Origin: an uncultured Caryophanales bacterium
GTDB taxonomy: Bacteria > Bacillota_I > Bacilli_A > RFN20 > CAG-288
DNA: 64,000 nucleotides
NCBI GenBank assembly: GCA_937896065.1
Contig: CALBLI010000049.1
Span: 1-64,000, forward strand
Reading direction: 5' to 3'
Positions 53,080 to 61,333 of the stretch are shown piece by piece. The first letter of the stretch is position 1; each line of letters starts with the position of its first letter. Under the pieces are notes generated by a model. That model was not told the DNA's origin, did no database searches, and was given only the letters and a program-made list of their open reading frames with translations. A program made the translations under genes and the position numbers.

Positions 53080-54632
53080 TATACGTAATTTTAGGTCAAA
53101 CAGCTAGTGGTAAAACTTCGCTCGCTTTAAAATTAGCAAAAAAGTTATCTCTTCCTATCATTTCAGCTGATGCTTATCAATGTTATAAAATGATGCAAAT
53201 TGGAACTGATAAGCCAAAAGCTGATGAAGTAGAAGGCATCAATTATTATTTCTTTGATGAATATCTTCCTGATTATAAAATGTCAGTATTTGAATTTCAA
53301 AAGCAAGGCAGAGAATTGATTGAAAAATATTTAAAAGTTGGAAAAGATATCATCGTCACAGGTGGGACTTTCTTATATATTAAAGCTCTACTTTTTAATT
53401 ATGAATTCAAAGAAGAAAAAAATGATGATAATTATGAAGACTTATCTTTAAATGAAATGCAAGAATTATTGAAGAAGAAAAATATCGATGTATATAATTC
53501 CATTGATATTTTTAATCCTCGCCGTGTCATTCGTGCTTTAAGACTTATTGATAATGATTATGAAGAAGCATTAAAATCAACTTATAAAAACAATAATATT
53601 CCCATTTATCCTTGTCTTTTCTTCAATATTGAAACTGATATAATTACTGGAAACGAGCTCATTGATAAAAGAGTTGATTTGATGTTTGAAAATCACTTTA
53701 CTGACGAAGTTAAAAAATTAATAAATGATTATGACTATAATTTACCTGCTTTTAAAGCTATTGGTTACCCTGAAGTTATCTCATATTTAAAAAAAGAGAT
53801 AACTCTTGATGAATGCAAAAATCTTATCAAGATTCATACTCATCAACTCGCTAAAAAACAGAGAACATTTATCAGACATCAATTTGATAATGTAATATGC
53901 AAATCAAAAGATGAAATCTATACTCTGATTGAAAATGATTTTTATCGCAAGGAAAGAACTAGGATTTTATTAAAAAATAAGATGCCTAAATTTGAAAACA
54001 TGCGTGTTTTACTTGTTGGTTTAGGTGGAGTAGGTGGAATCACTCTTCTTTCGCTTGTACGCTTAGGAATATACAATCTTACTATTATCGATGGTGACAA
54101 AATAGCTGTCTCTAATTTAAATAGACAGTTTTTATTTGATTATTATGATATAGGCTTTAATAAAGCTGAGATTGCTAAAGATAAAGCTTTAAAAATAAAT
54201 CCACTTCTTAATATAACTTCAAAAAGTATGTTTATTAAAGATAGATTTGAATTAAAAGATGAAAAGTTTGACTATATCATCGATTGTATTGATGATATTA
54301 AAGGAAAGGCTGAATTATTTTTAAAAGCTAAAGAAGATAATTGTAAGCTGATTGTTTCCATGGGATTTGGCTTTCATTTAGATTCCACCAAAATAAAAAT
54401 TGGTAAATTAAAAGAAACAAATGGACATATGGTTAAAGCCTATAGAGAGGAGTTAAAAAATAGAGGGATTAATGAAAATGATATTGATAATATAAACACC
54501 GTTTTCCCTCTTGATGCGAGAATGAAAGCAGAAAAAAACAGTAAAACTATTGGCTCACTTGTCACTGCCCCAAATGGTGGTGGTCTTGCAATTGTTTCCA
54601 GTTTTATTAAAATGATACTAAGTGAGGATTAA
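53076..54632 (+). CDS. miaA: MiaA-TcdA fusion: tRNA dimethylallyltransferase fused to t6A-dehydratase-like E1 domain
   Basis: One uninterrupted 518-aa frame joins two enzymes. Residues 1-285 are MiaA: P-loop LGQTASGKTS (6-15), SADAYQCYKMM, GTDKP, TGGTFLYIKAL, and RxIRALR with the C-terminal KKQRTFIRHQF. It attaches an isopentenyl group to A37. Residues 293-518 are an E1-like TcdA/CsdL domain: GLGGVGG (315-321), DGD (339-341), SNLNRQ (346-351), NKAEIAKDKALKINP, IDCIDDIKGKAEL and LDSTKIKIGKLKET, which cyclises t6A37 to ct6A37. The Cys-Val-Phe motif I recall from E. coli TcdA aligns with TVF here. The start is TTG 53076 with AGGAGG 8 nt upstream, overlapping mutL by 4 nt. No ATG separates the halves. 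Confidence 0.9.
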   Translation: MIYVILGQTASGKTSLALKLAKKLSLPIISADAYQCYKMMQIGTDKPKADEVEGINYYFFDEYLPDYKMSVFEFQKQGRELIEKYLKVGKDIIVTGGTFLYIKALLFNYEFKEEKNDDNYEDLSLNEMQELLKKKNIDVYNSIDIFNPRRVIRALRLIDNDYEEALKSTYKNNNIPIYPCLFFNIETDIITGNELIDKRVDLMFENHFTDEVKKLINDYDYNLPAFKAIGYPEVISYLKKEITLDECKNLIKIHTHQLAKKQRTFIRHQFDNVICKSKDEIYTLIENDFYRKERTRILLKNKMPKFENMRVLLVGLGGVGGITLLSLVRLGIYNLTIIDGDKIAVSNLNRQFLFDYYDIGFNKAEIAKDKALKINPLLNITSKSMFIKDRFELKDEKFDYIIDCIDDIKGKAELFLKAKEDNCKLIVSMGFGFHLDSTKIKIGKLKETNGHMVKAYREELKNRGINENDIDNINTVFPLDARMKAEKNSKTIGSLVTAPNGGGLAIVSSFIKMILSED

Positions 54633-54635
54633 TAT

Positions 54636-56228
54636 ATGGAAAATATTATAGATATTGCAAAGAAAATTAATATAGATGAAAAAGATTTAGAAATATACGG
54701 AAATGATAAAGCTAAGATTGATTATACTAACTATAAAAATTTTACTAGAAAAGGGAACTTGATTCTTGTCACTGCTATTACTCCAACTAAAGCAGGTGAA
54801 GGGAAAACCACAACTGCTATCTCTTTAGTTGATGGTTTGAATAAATTAAAGAAGAAAGCAGTAGTCACTTTGCGTGAACCTTCTTTAGGCCCTGTATTTG
54901 GCTTAAAAGGTGGTGGAACAGGTGGCGGTAAAGCTATCATTATTCCTGAAGAAGATATCAACCTTCACTTTACAGGTGATATTCACGCTATAACTTCTAT
55001 CAATAATTTAATAGCTGCCTTTATTGATAATGAAATCTTTCAAAATAGTCCTTTAAATTTAAATCCTGATAGAATTTGTTTTTCACGTTGCCTTGATGTA
55101 AATGATCGAAGCTTAAGAGAAATAGAAACTTGTTTATCATCTAAATCAGGTCCCAAGCACAAATCTACTTTTGTCATAACTAGTGCTAGTGAAATAATGG
55201 CTTGTTTTACATTAGCTGAAGATTTAGATGATTTTGTTAATAAAGTTAATGATATTTTAATTGGTTATTCTTTTGATAATATGCCACACTATGTAAAAGA
55301 ACTTCATTTAGAAAATGCAATTAAAAAATTAGCTAGACATGCAATTAAGCCTAATATTGTTCAAACACTCTATGGTAGCCCATGTCTTATTCATGGTGGA
55401 CCTTTTGCAAATATTGCTCATGGCTGCAATTCAATTATTGCAACTGATTTAGCCTTAAAATTAGCAGATTATGTCGTCACTGAAGCAGGATTTGGTTCTG
55501 ATTTAGGAATGGAGAAATTCTTTGATATTGTCTGTTCTAAATTTGATTTAAAACCAAAACTGGTTGTTCTTGTTGTCACTATCAATGCCTTAAAAATACA
55601 TGGCGGTGTTGCTTATGAAGATATCACTAAAAATAATGTAGAAGCCGTTTTATCGGGCACTGAAAATTTAAGACATCATTTACATAACATCAGTTGTTAT
55701 AATGTTGACTCGGTCATATCTATCAATGTTCATGATAGTGATACAAAGGAAGAAATCAATGCATTAACTTCATATCTTGATGATTTAAATATCAAGTATG
55801 CATTAAACACGTCTTTTAAAGATGGTCAAGATGGTAGTATTAATTTATCAAAATTAGTTATTGATAAAATTGATGATTCAAATAGTGATTTCAAACCAAT
55901 TTATACTGATGATATGGACCTTTATAAAAAAATAGAAATCATCAGTAAAAACATGTACTTATCAGATAGCGTCATCTATACTGATGAAGTAAAAACACAA
56001 TTAGATGAATTAAAAGATACTAGGTATAGTAATTATAAAATTTGTATATCAAAAACACCTATGTCTATAAGTGATGATCCAAAACTTATTAATGCTCCAC
56101 ATAATATTTTACATATCAATTCTTTGAGAGTATTTCATGGTGCTAAATTTATCGTCCCAATGTCCGGAAGCATTATTGCTATGCCTGGTTTAAATAAAAA
56201 TCCACGTGGAAAAAATATGAAAGATTAA
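54636..56228 (+). CDS. fhs: Formate-tetrahydrofolate ligase
   Basis: The 530-aa enzyme makes 10-formyl-tetrahydrofolate from formate, tetrahydrofolate and ATP. Motifs: P-loop TPTKAGEGKTTTAISL (50-65), REPSLGPVFGLKGGGTGGG, DIHAITSINNL, HGGPFANIAHGCNS, TEAGFGSDLGMEKF, and the C-terminal GAKFIVPMSGSIIAMPGLNKNP. It is somewhat shorter than the usual 556 aa. GTGAGGA precedes the ATG. It lies 3 bp after the miaA fusion, so one-carbon supply is co-expressed with the repair and tRNA-modification genes. Confidence 0.97.
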   Translation: MENIIDIAKKINIDEKDLEIYGNDKAKIDYTNYKNFTRKGNLILVTAITPTKAGEGKTTTAISLVDGLNKLKKKAVVTLREPSLGPVFGLKGGGTGGGKAIIIPEEDINLHFTGDIHAITSINNLIAAFIDNEIFQNSPLNLNPDRICFSRCLDVNDRSLREIETCLSSKSGPKHKSTFVITSASEIMACFTLAEDLDDFVNKVNDILIGYSFDNMPHYVKELHLENAIKKLARHAIKPNIVQTLYGSPCLIHGGPFANIAHGCNSIIATDLALKLADYVVTEAGFGSDLGMEKFFDIVCSKFDLKPKLVVLVVTINALKIHGGVAYEDITKNNVEAVLSGTENLRHHLHNISCYNVDSVISINVHDSDTKEEINALTSYLDDLNIKYALNTSFKDGQDGSINLSKLVIDKIDDSNSDFKPIYTDDMDLYKKIEIISKNMYLSDSVIYTDEVKTQLDELKDTRYSNYKICISKTPMSISDDPKLINAPHNILHINSLRVFHGAKFIVPMSGSIIAMPGLNKNPRGKNMKD

Positions 56229-56260
56229 AAAAATATACACTATTTACCATATAAATAGTG

Positions 56261-58198
56261 ATGATAAATTTTAAAAATGTTAGTTTTTCATATGATAACA
56301 ATTTGATTTTAAATGATATTTCTTTTACATTTCCAAATTCTGGCCTTGTTATCATATTAGGTAAATCTGGATCTGGTAAATCCACATTACTTTCCCTTTT
56401 AAATGGAACTCTTTTAAACCAAAAAGGGAAGATAGAAATTGATGGAAAGATTTCTACTATTTTTCAAGATTCGCTTCTTTTAGATTATCTTTCAGTTGTT
56501 GAAAACGTCATGCTCCCTTTGCTTATCAAGAATTTTAAATATGAAAAAGCATTAGAGACTGCAAAAGAGGCTTTAAATAAAGTCAATTTTCAAATTGATT
56601 TCAATAAATCACCTATGTTTTTATCTGGTGGAGAAAAGATGAAGGTTTCAATTGCTAGAGCACTTGTAACCTCTTCTGATATATTAATATTAGATGAACC
56701 GACAGGACAACTTGATGATAAAAATTCACAAATTCTATATGATTTATTTAAAAAGCTTTCGAAAGACAAACTCTTAATTTTAGTTACACATGATGAAGTT
56801 AATGCTTTAAAGCTTGCCGATAGACTTTATATCTTGGAAGATAAAAAACTTAAATTAATCGCTGATAAAATTAAAAATGCCGAAAATAAATCAAAAATCA
56901 CAAATAAATTGAATGATAAAAAAGTATCAATTAAATTTTTAGAAGCAATTAGAATAACGATCAAATTTTTAAAATCAAAAATGACAAGAGTATTTCTTTC
57001 AGCATTCTTTTTATCGCTGACTTTGACATTTTTATATCTAGGTTTAAATCTTAATTTTTCAATTACTAATTTGACTAAAAATATAAACGATACTTTCTTT
57101 GCAAGTAATCATTATAAGGTCCAATATAAAAAAACAATAGCAAAAGAAAATAAAATATCTTTAGATAAATATATCATTCCTGATATTGAAATTTTGTCCA
57201 ACTTAAATATCGATAATTATTACTATTCACTATCATATTTTATCCCGGAATATTATTCTCTTACTATCAATCAAATTGAATCAACTGTGACTTTTTTACC
57301 GATTGTTGATGATAATTATGATGATAATAAAATAATAATTAATTCTTCATTTTTAAAAAAGTTCAATCTTGATATTAATAATAAATCAAATTTAAAAATT
57401 GATATAAATCGTAATATATCAATAAATAGTTCTCTTTTTTTAAATTTTGATAATATTGACTTTAATATCACCTTCCAAATAAGTGATGTTATAAGTGAAA
57501 TTGAATTATTAAACACGCCGACTATTTACTATAGTTACAATTATGTTTCAAATTATTTATCAAATATTAGATTAGATAATATATCCAAAGAATTAAATCA
57601 TGATGTTTATATGTCAACTTTGCTTGAAGACAAATTATATAATCAAGACGTTTTCAAAAGCAATGAATTATATTTTGTAAATGATGATATTGACAACATA
57701 TTAAAAAAAGCTGAGTCTATTTATAAAGATAAAGTGATCATCTCTTCTAAAAAAATCTCTTTTGATGAAACTTTTAATTCCATATTTACTTCAATGAAGG
57801 ATGTCTTTTTACTTTTTTTAAGCTTAACTATTTTAACAGCATCTATATTTGAAACTCTATGTGTATATTCTCTTTATGATGAAAATATTAGATTATTTGC
57901 ATTAATAAAAGTTGAATCTAAAAATAAAATAAATAGTTTTAAATTATTTTTAGCAAATGCTTTTACCTTTTTTTTGATTGCTTTTGTTATCACTTCTTTA
58001 TTTTCATTTATTGCAAATGTGATATTAAATATTATTTTGCAAAAAAATAATTTATCATTATTTACTCTATCATTTAATTTCAAAGCTTTATTGATAACAA
58101 GTATATTAATTTTATTCTTATCAATTCTATCTTCTTTTATTCCTTTAAAAAGAATTAATGATAAAAGGATCAAAGATGAACTTCAAGGAGAAGAATAA
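56261..58198 (+). CDS. ABC ATPase-permease fusion, first of two
   Basis: The 645-aa protein has an N-terminal ATPase (about 1-205) of the LolD/MacB type, with GKSGSGKS Walker A, LSGGEKMK signature and ILILDEPTGQLD Walker B, fused to an FtsX-like permease: one helix near 246-264, a roughly 240-residue extracytoplasmic domain, and three helices near 510-530, 560-590 and 610-632. This resembles MacB or antimicrobial-peptide exporters, but substrates are unknown. ATG 56261 is chosen over GTG 56258; no clear ribosome binding site. It is immediately followed by a related fusion gene. Confidence 0.85.
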   Translation: MINFKNVSFSYDNNLILNDISFTFPNSGLVIILGKSGSGKSTLLSLLNGTLLNQKGKIEIDGKISTIFQDSLLLDYLSVVENVMLPLLIKNFKYEKALETAKEALNKVNFQIDFNKSPMFLSGGEKMKVSIARALVTSSDILILDEPTGQLDDKNSQILYDLFKKLSKDKLLILVTHDEVNALKLADRLYILEDKKLKLIADKIKNAENKSKITNKLNDKKVSIKFLEAIRITIKFLKSKMTRVFLSAFFLSLTLTFLYLGLNLNFSITNLTKNINDTFFASNHYKVQYKKTIAKENKISLDKYIIPDIEILSNLNIDNYYYSLSYFIPEYYSLTINQIESTVTFLPIVDDNYDDNKIIINSSFLKKFNLDINNKSNLKIDINRNISINSSLFLNFDNIDFNITFQISDVISEIELLNTPTIYYSYNYVSNYLSNIRLDNISKELNHDVYMSTLLEDKLYNQDVFKSNELYFVNDDIDNILKKAESIYKDKVIISSKKISFDETFNSIFTSMKDVFLLFLSLTILTASIFETLCVYSLYDENIRLFALIKVESKNKINSFKLFLANAFTFFLIAFVITSLFSFIANVILNIILQKNNLSLFTLSFNFKALLITSILILFLSILSSFIPLKRINDKRIKDELQGEE

Positions 58199-61015
58199 AT
58201 GATAAAAATAGAAAAACTATCTAAAAAATATAGTCAAAACGTTGAATATATTTTAAACGACATTTCCTATGAATTTAATGACACTGGTTTATATTTTATA
58301 ACTGGAAAAAGTGGTTCAGGTAAAACAACTTTATTATCACTTATTGCAACTATGGACTATGAGTATGAAGGAAGTATAAAAGTTGATAATAAAGAACTAA
58401 GAATATTAACTGAAAAAGAAAAAGAAATATACCGATTTGAATATATTTCGTTTTCTTTCCAAGATTATAAAAATGATGAAAATGAAAGTGTTTATTCTAA
58501 TTTAAAAAAAGTTTTATATATCACATCATTAACTGCAAAAGAAGCCGATGACAAAATAGATTTTTATTTAAAAAAAATTAATCTGTTAGATAAAAAATAT
58601 TTTAAATTTAAAAAATTATCAGGTGGTGAAAAGAAAAGAATCGCTTTAGTTAGAGCACTTATAAAAGATTCAAAAATATTATTAGCTGATGAACCTCTGG
58701 CAGGTTTAAATAAAGAATATCGTCAAATGGTAACTAGTATTTTAATTGAAGAGAGCAAAAGAAGACTTGTAATTGTTATAACTCATGAAAAAAATGAAAT
58801 ACCTAATAATTCAACTGTCTTAAATTTGCTGAATGGAAAATTGAATGAAGTTATTACATATCATACCATTAATAATTTAAATCAGTCGCAAATTGTCAGA
58901 TCTAAATTAACGTTAAAAAAACTATTTGCAAATTCATTCTCCATTATCAAATCATCAAATAAACTTTTTTCACTATCTTATTTTGCAATACTTATTGCTT
59001 TCTTTTCAATATCAATTTCATTTCTTCTTTCAACTTCAATTAAAAATTCAATTGCTGATTCATTAGGCAAGTATATGGATAATAATTCACTTGTTATTAC
59101 TAATAAAAATAGTGAATATTTTACAAACGATGGTAAAAATGTTTCTTACTTAGAAGCACATAATATAGCATCTGAATATAGTGATTATGTAGAAAATGTA
59201 TATACAAATTTTATCACTGATTTAGATGATATATTTTCCGATAATCAAGCAATTACAATTGATTATCAAAATTCCCACTACCCAGTTGAATCATTATCTT
59301 TAAATGATTTTCTTACTTACTCTACATGTAGTGAAGAAAATTTAGATGGTGTTGAATATAGAACCTCAAATAATGATGAAATTATTTTAGCTTTAAAAGA
59401 GAATGATATTCTAATTCTAGGTAGAACAATTATTGGATATAATTACTTTTTTGCAAGCGATGCACTTATTGATTTAAATTCTTTTTTAAAAGAATCAAAC
59501 ATAAGCTTAAATGTTAAGATGAGCATCAATGATTGGAAATATGATAATGAGTATTCATTTAAAATAATTGCTTTTACAATAAGCGATCATCCAAAAATTA
59601 TCAATTCTTCATCAACGTTTAGTGAATACTTTGTTACTAACATTCTCCATTTTGAAAGTAAGCATATCGATGAAAAAGAAGATGATGACAAAGCTTATAC
59701 ACTATATAAAATATATGGACTTAGATTATACAACGATAAAAGAGCCTTATTTTTTAAAAGCATGTTAGAAGATAAAGACTATTCCACCTATTTATTTAAA
59801 ATTGATGACTCTAAGCCTCATTATATAAAAAATAATAAAAAGACATTCAATAGAATCAAGATTTTTAAAGATTTCTTTGATAATATCAACTATAATTCAA
59901 TCACTTCTTTTGTAAGTGACTATAGTGAATATATAACTGGTATATCTTTCTCATCATCAATTTATACTTATACTGCTAATAGTTATTTATCTGGCTTTCG
60001 TAAACCTTTCTTTTTTTCAAATAATAAGGCTAAGCTAAATGAAATCGAAGATAATTATGTTTATAGTGAGGAAAATTTAGAAGATTTTCAAGCTTCTAAT
60101 TTTAAAGTTGATGATGACGTCATCAAGTCAGATTTGATATCTTCTAGTCAACTATCATCAATTTCTTTTAAGTCATTAAATCATAAAAATATTAACTTGC
60201 TTGAAGGAGATATACCTAGTGATTATGATTCAATTTTGATTTCAAAAGGTTTAAAAGATAAACTTTATAAAAATAGCTCTATTATATCTGAAAAATTAAA
60301 TATTTTATCTTTAGATAAATCGATTAAAAGTGGCAGCAAATATGAGAATATTTTTTCACAATCATCATTAAAAATCAGTGGTGTAGTAGCTGATGATACA
60401 TTAGCTATTTATCATGATTATTTTTTTCCATTAATTTATTCATTTACGTCAACTTGCATTGATAGTGAATTATTATTTATTAGCGATGCAATTATAAATT
60501 TTAATCTAGAACATACAAGTTATAGTGAAATTATCAAAGTTGTTTCATCATATGATGACAATTTTAAATGTTCATTTCCAATGTTAGACATGAATGTTGA
60601 GATAAGTAAGACAATAAAAAGATTATCGATGCTTTTTTTGTCATTTTCACTGGTCTCGTTTATTTCATCAAGTTTTTTGATGTTCATTAATTTCTATATC
60701 GTTATAAAGAGAAACAAAAAGCAAATCGGCATATTTTTAACTATAGGTTATAGTAAAAACGAAATAATTATCATTTATTTATTATCAATAACACTACTTA
60801 TCTTATCTGCTTATTTATCATCTATCTTGATGTCGTTTTTAACTGAAAAGATTTTAGCAGAAACATTGACTAGTATATTAAATAGCTACGTATCGAATAT
60901 TTTGCCGTATCTAATTCCACTAATTCTCTCAATCATTCAATCCTTAATTGTATATATATTTGTTAAAAAGCATCTAAAAGGCACATCGCCACTTGATAGT
61001 TTTAAAAACAAATAA
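58199..61015 (+). CDS. ABC ATPase-permease fusion, second of two
   Basis: The 938-aa protein repeats the architecture of its neighbour: ATPase about 1-215 (GKSGSGKTT, KLSGGEKKR, ILLADEPLAGL), then a membrane helix near 258-280, a very long extracytoplasmic domain (about 285-795, around 510 residues, acidic, Ser/Asp-rich), and three C-terminal helices. Both ATPases keep Walker A and the signature. AAGGAG lies 8 nt before the ATG, and the gene starts directly after the previous stop. The pair could form a heterodimeric exporter or a lipoprotein or peptide extractor. The large extracytoplasmic domain is not recognised. Confidence 0.85.
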   Translation: MIKIEKLSKKYSQNVEYILNDISYEFNDTGLYFITGKSGSGKTTLLSLIATMDYEYEGSIKVDNKELRILTEKEKEIYRFEYISFSFQDYKNDENESVYSNLKKVLYITSLTAKEADDKIDFYLKKINLLDKKYFKFKKLSGGEKKRIALVRALIKDSKILLADEPLAGLNKEYRQMVTSILIEESKRRLVIVITHEKNEIPNNSTVLNLLNGKLNEVITYHTINNLNQSQIVRSKLTLKKLFANSFSIIKSSNKLFSLSYFAILIAFFSISISFLLSTSIKNSIADSLGKYMDNNSLVITNKNSEYFTNDGKNVSYLEAHNIASEYSDYVENVYTNFITDLDDIFSDNQAITIDYQNSHYPVESLSLNDFLTYSTCSEENLDGVEYRTSNNDEIILALKENDILILGRTIIGYNYFFASDALIDLNSFLKESNISLNVKMSINDWKYDNEYSFKIIAFTISDHPKIINSSSTFSEYFVTNILHFESKHIDEKEDDDKAYTLYKIYGLRLYNDKRALFFKSMLEDKDYSTYLFKIDDSKPHYIKNNKKTFNRIKIFKDFFDNINYNSITSFVSDYSEYITGISFSSSIYTYTANSYLSGFRKPFFFSNNKAKLNEIEDNYVYSEENLEDFQASNFKVDDDVIKSDLISSSQLSSISFKSLNHKNINLLEGDIPSDYDSILISKGLKDKLYKNSSIISEKLNILSLDKSIKSGSKYENIFSQSSLKISGVVADDTLAIYHDYFFPLIYSFTSTCIDSELLFISDAIINFNLEHTSYSEIIKVVSSYDDNFKCSFPMLDMNVEISKTIKRLSMLFLSFSLVSFISSSFLMFINFYIVIKRNKKQIGIFLTIGYSKNEIIIIYLLSITLLILSAYLSSILMSFLTEKILAETLTSILNSYVSNILPYLIPLILSIIQSLIVYIFVKKHLKGTSPLDSFKNK

Positions 61016-61040
61016 AAAAGACTTCTATTTCGTAGAAGCC
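61014..61040 (-). terminator. Terminator between the ABC gene and the cold shock gene
   Basis: On the minus strand GGCTTCTA and TAGAAGTC (one G-T wobble) form a stem with a 5-nt loop followed by TTTTTT, ending the cold shock transcript. On the plus strand the same structure has one mismatch and a T run, so it may also end the ABC operon. Confidence 0.8.
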
Positions 61041-61048
61041 TTTTTTTA

Positions 61049-61252
61049 TTAATCTGCAACAATATTGATATTGGTAGCACGAAGACCGCGTTCGCCTTCT
61101 TCTTCATCGAATTCAACTTTTTGGCCGACAGATGCTGTCTTAAATCCTTCGACATTTAATGAAGAATAGTGGAAGAAGTAATCTTTACCATTTTCACCTG
61201 TGATGAATCCGTAGCCCTTTTCTTTGTTGAAGTTTTTTACTTGACCTTTCAT
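61049..61252 (-). CDS. CspA-family cold shock protein
   Basis: The 67-aa OB-fold protein matches cold shock proteins: MKGQVKNFNKEKGYGFITG (RNP1 KGYGFI) and YFFHYSS (RNP2). It binds single-stranded RNA and DNA, acting as an RNA chaperone. At the usually aromatic position of V-K-W-F it has Asn (VKNFN), a notable change. The leader is about 40 nt, with a hairpin (61272-61286) next to the GAAAGGA ribosome binding site. It has its own promoter and terminator. Confidence 0.94.
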   Translation of the reverse strand: MKGQVKNFNKEKGYGFITGENGKDYFFHYSSLNVEGFKTASVGQKVEFDEEEGERGLRATNINIVAD

Positions 61253-61264
61253 TAAAATATTTTA

Positions 61265-61310
61265 TCCTTTCAAACGCTATGCGTTTTAAAACCTCAAATA
61301 ATATACCACT
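61265..61310 (-). promoter_or_regulatory. Promoter and leader hairpin of the cold shock gene
   Basis: Minus-strand TGG-TATATT (61308-61300) forms an extended -10 with TTATAC 18 bp upstream. The 14-mer TAGTGGTATATTAT is shared with the promoter at 7248-7277. AAACGC/GCGTTT (61286-61272) forms a 6-bp hairpin just before the ribosome binding site GAAAGGA (61271-61265). Confidence 0.5.
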
Positions 61311-61333
61311 ATTTGCATTAAATGTATAACTTT

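Noticed and set aside
57316..58173. Minus-strand open frames within the first ABC fusion gene
   Set aside because: They are low-complexity shadows of the AT-rich plus-strand gene without start signals.
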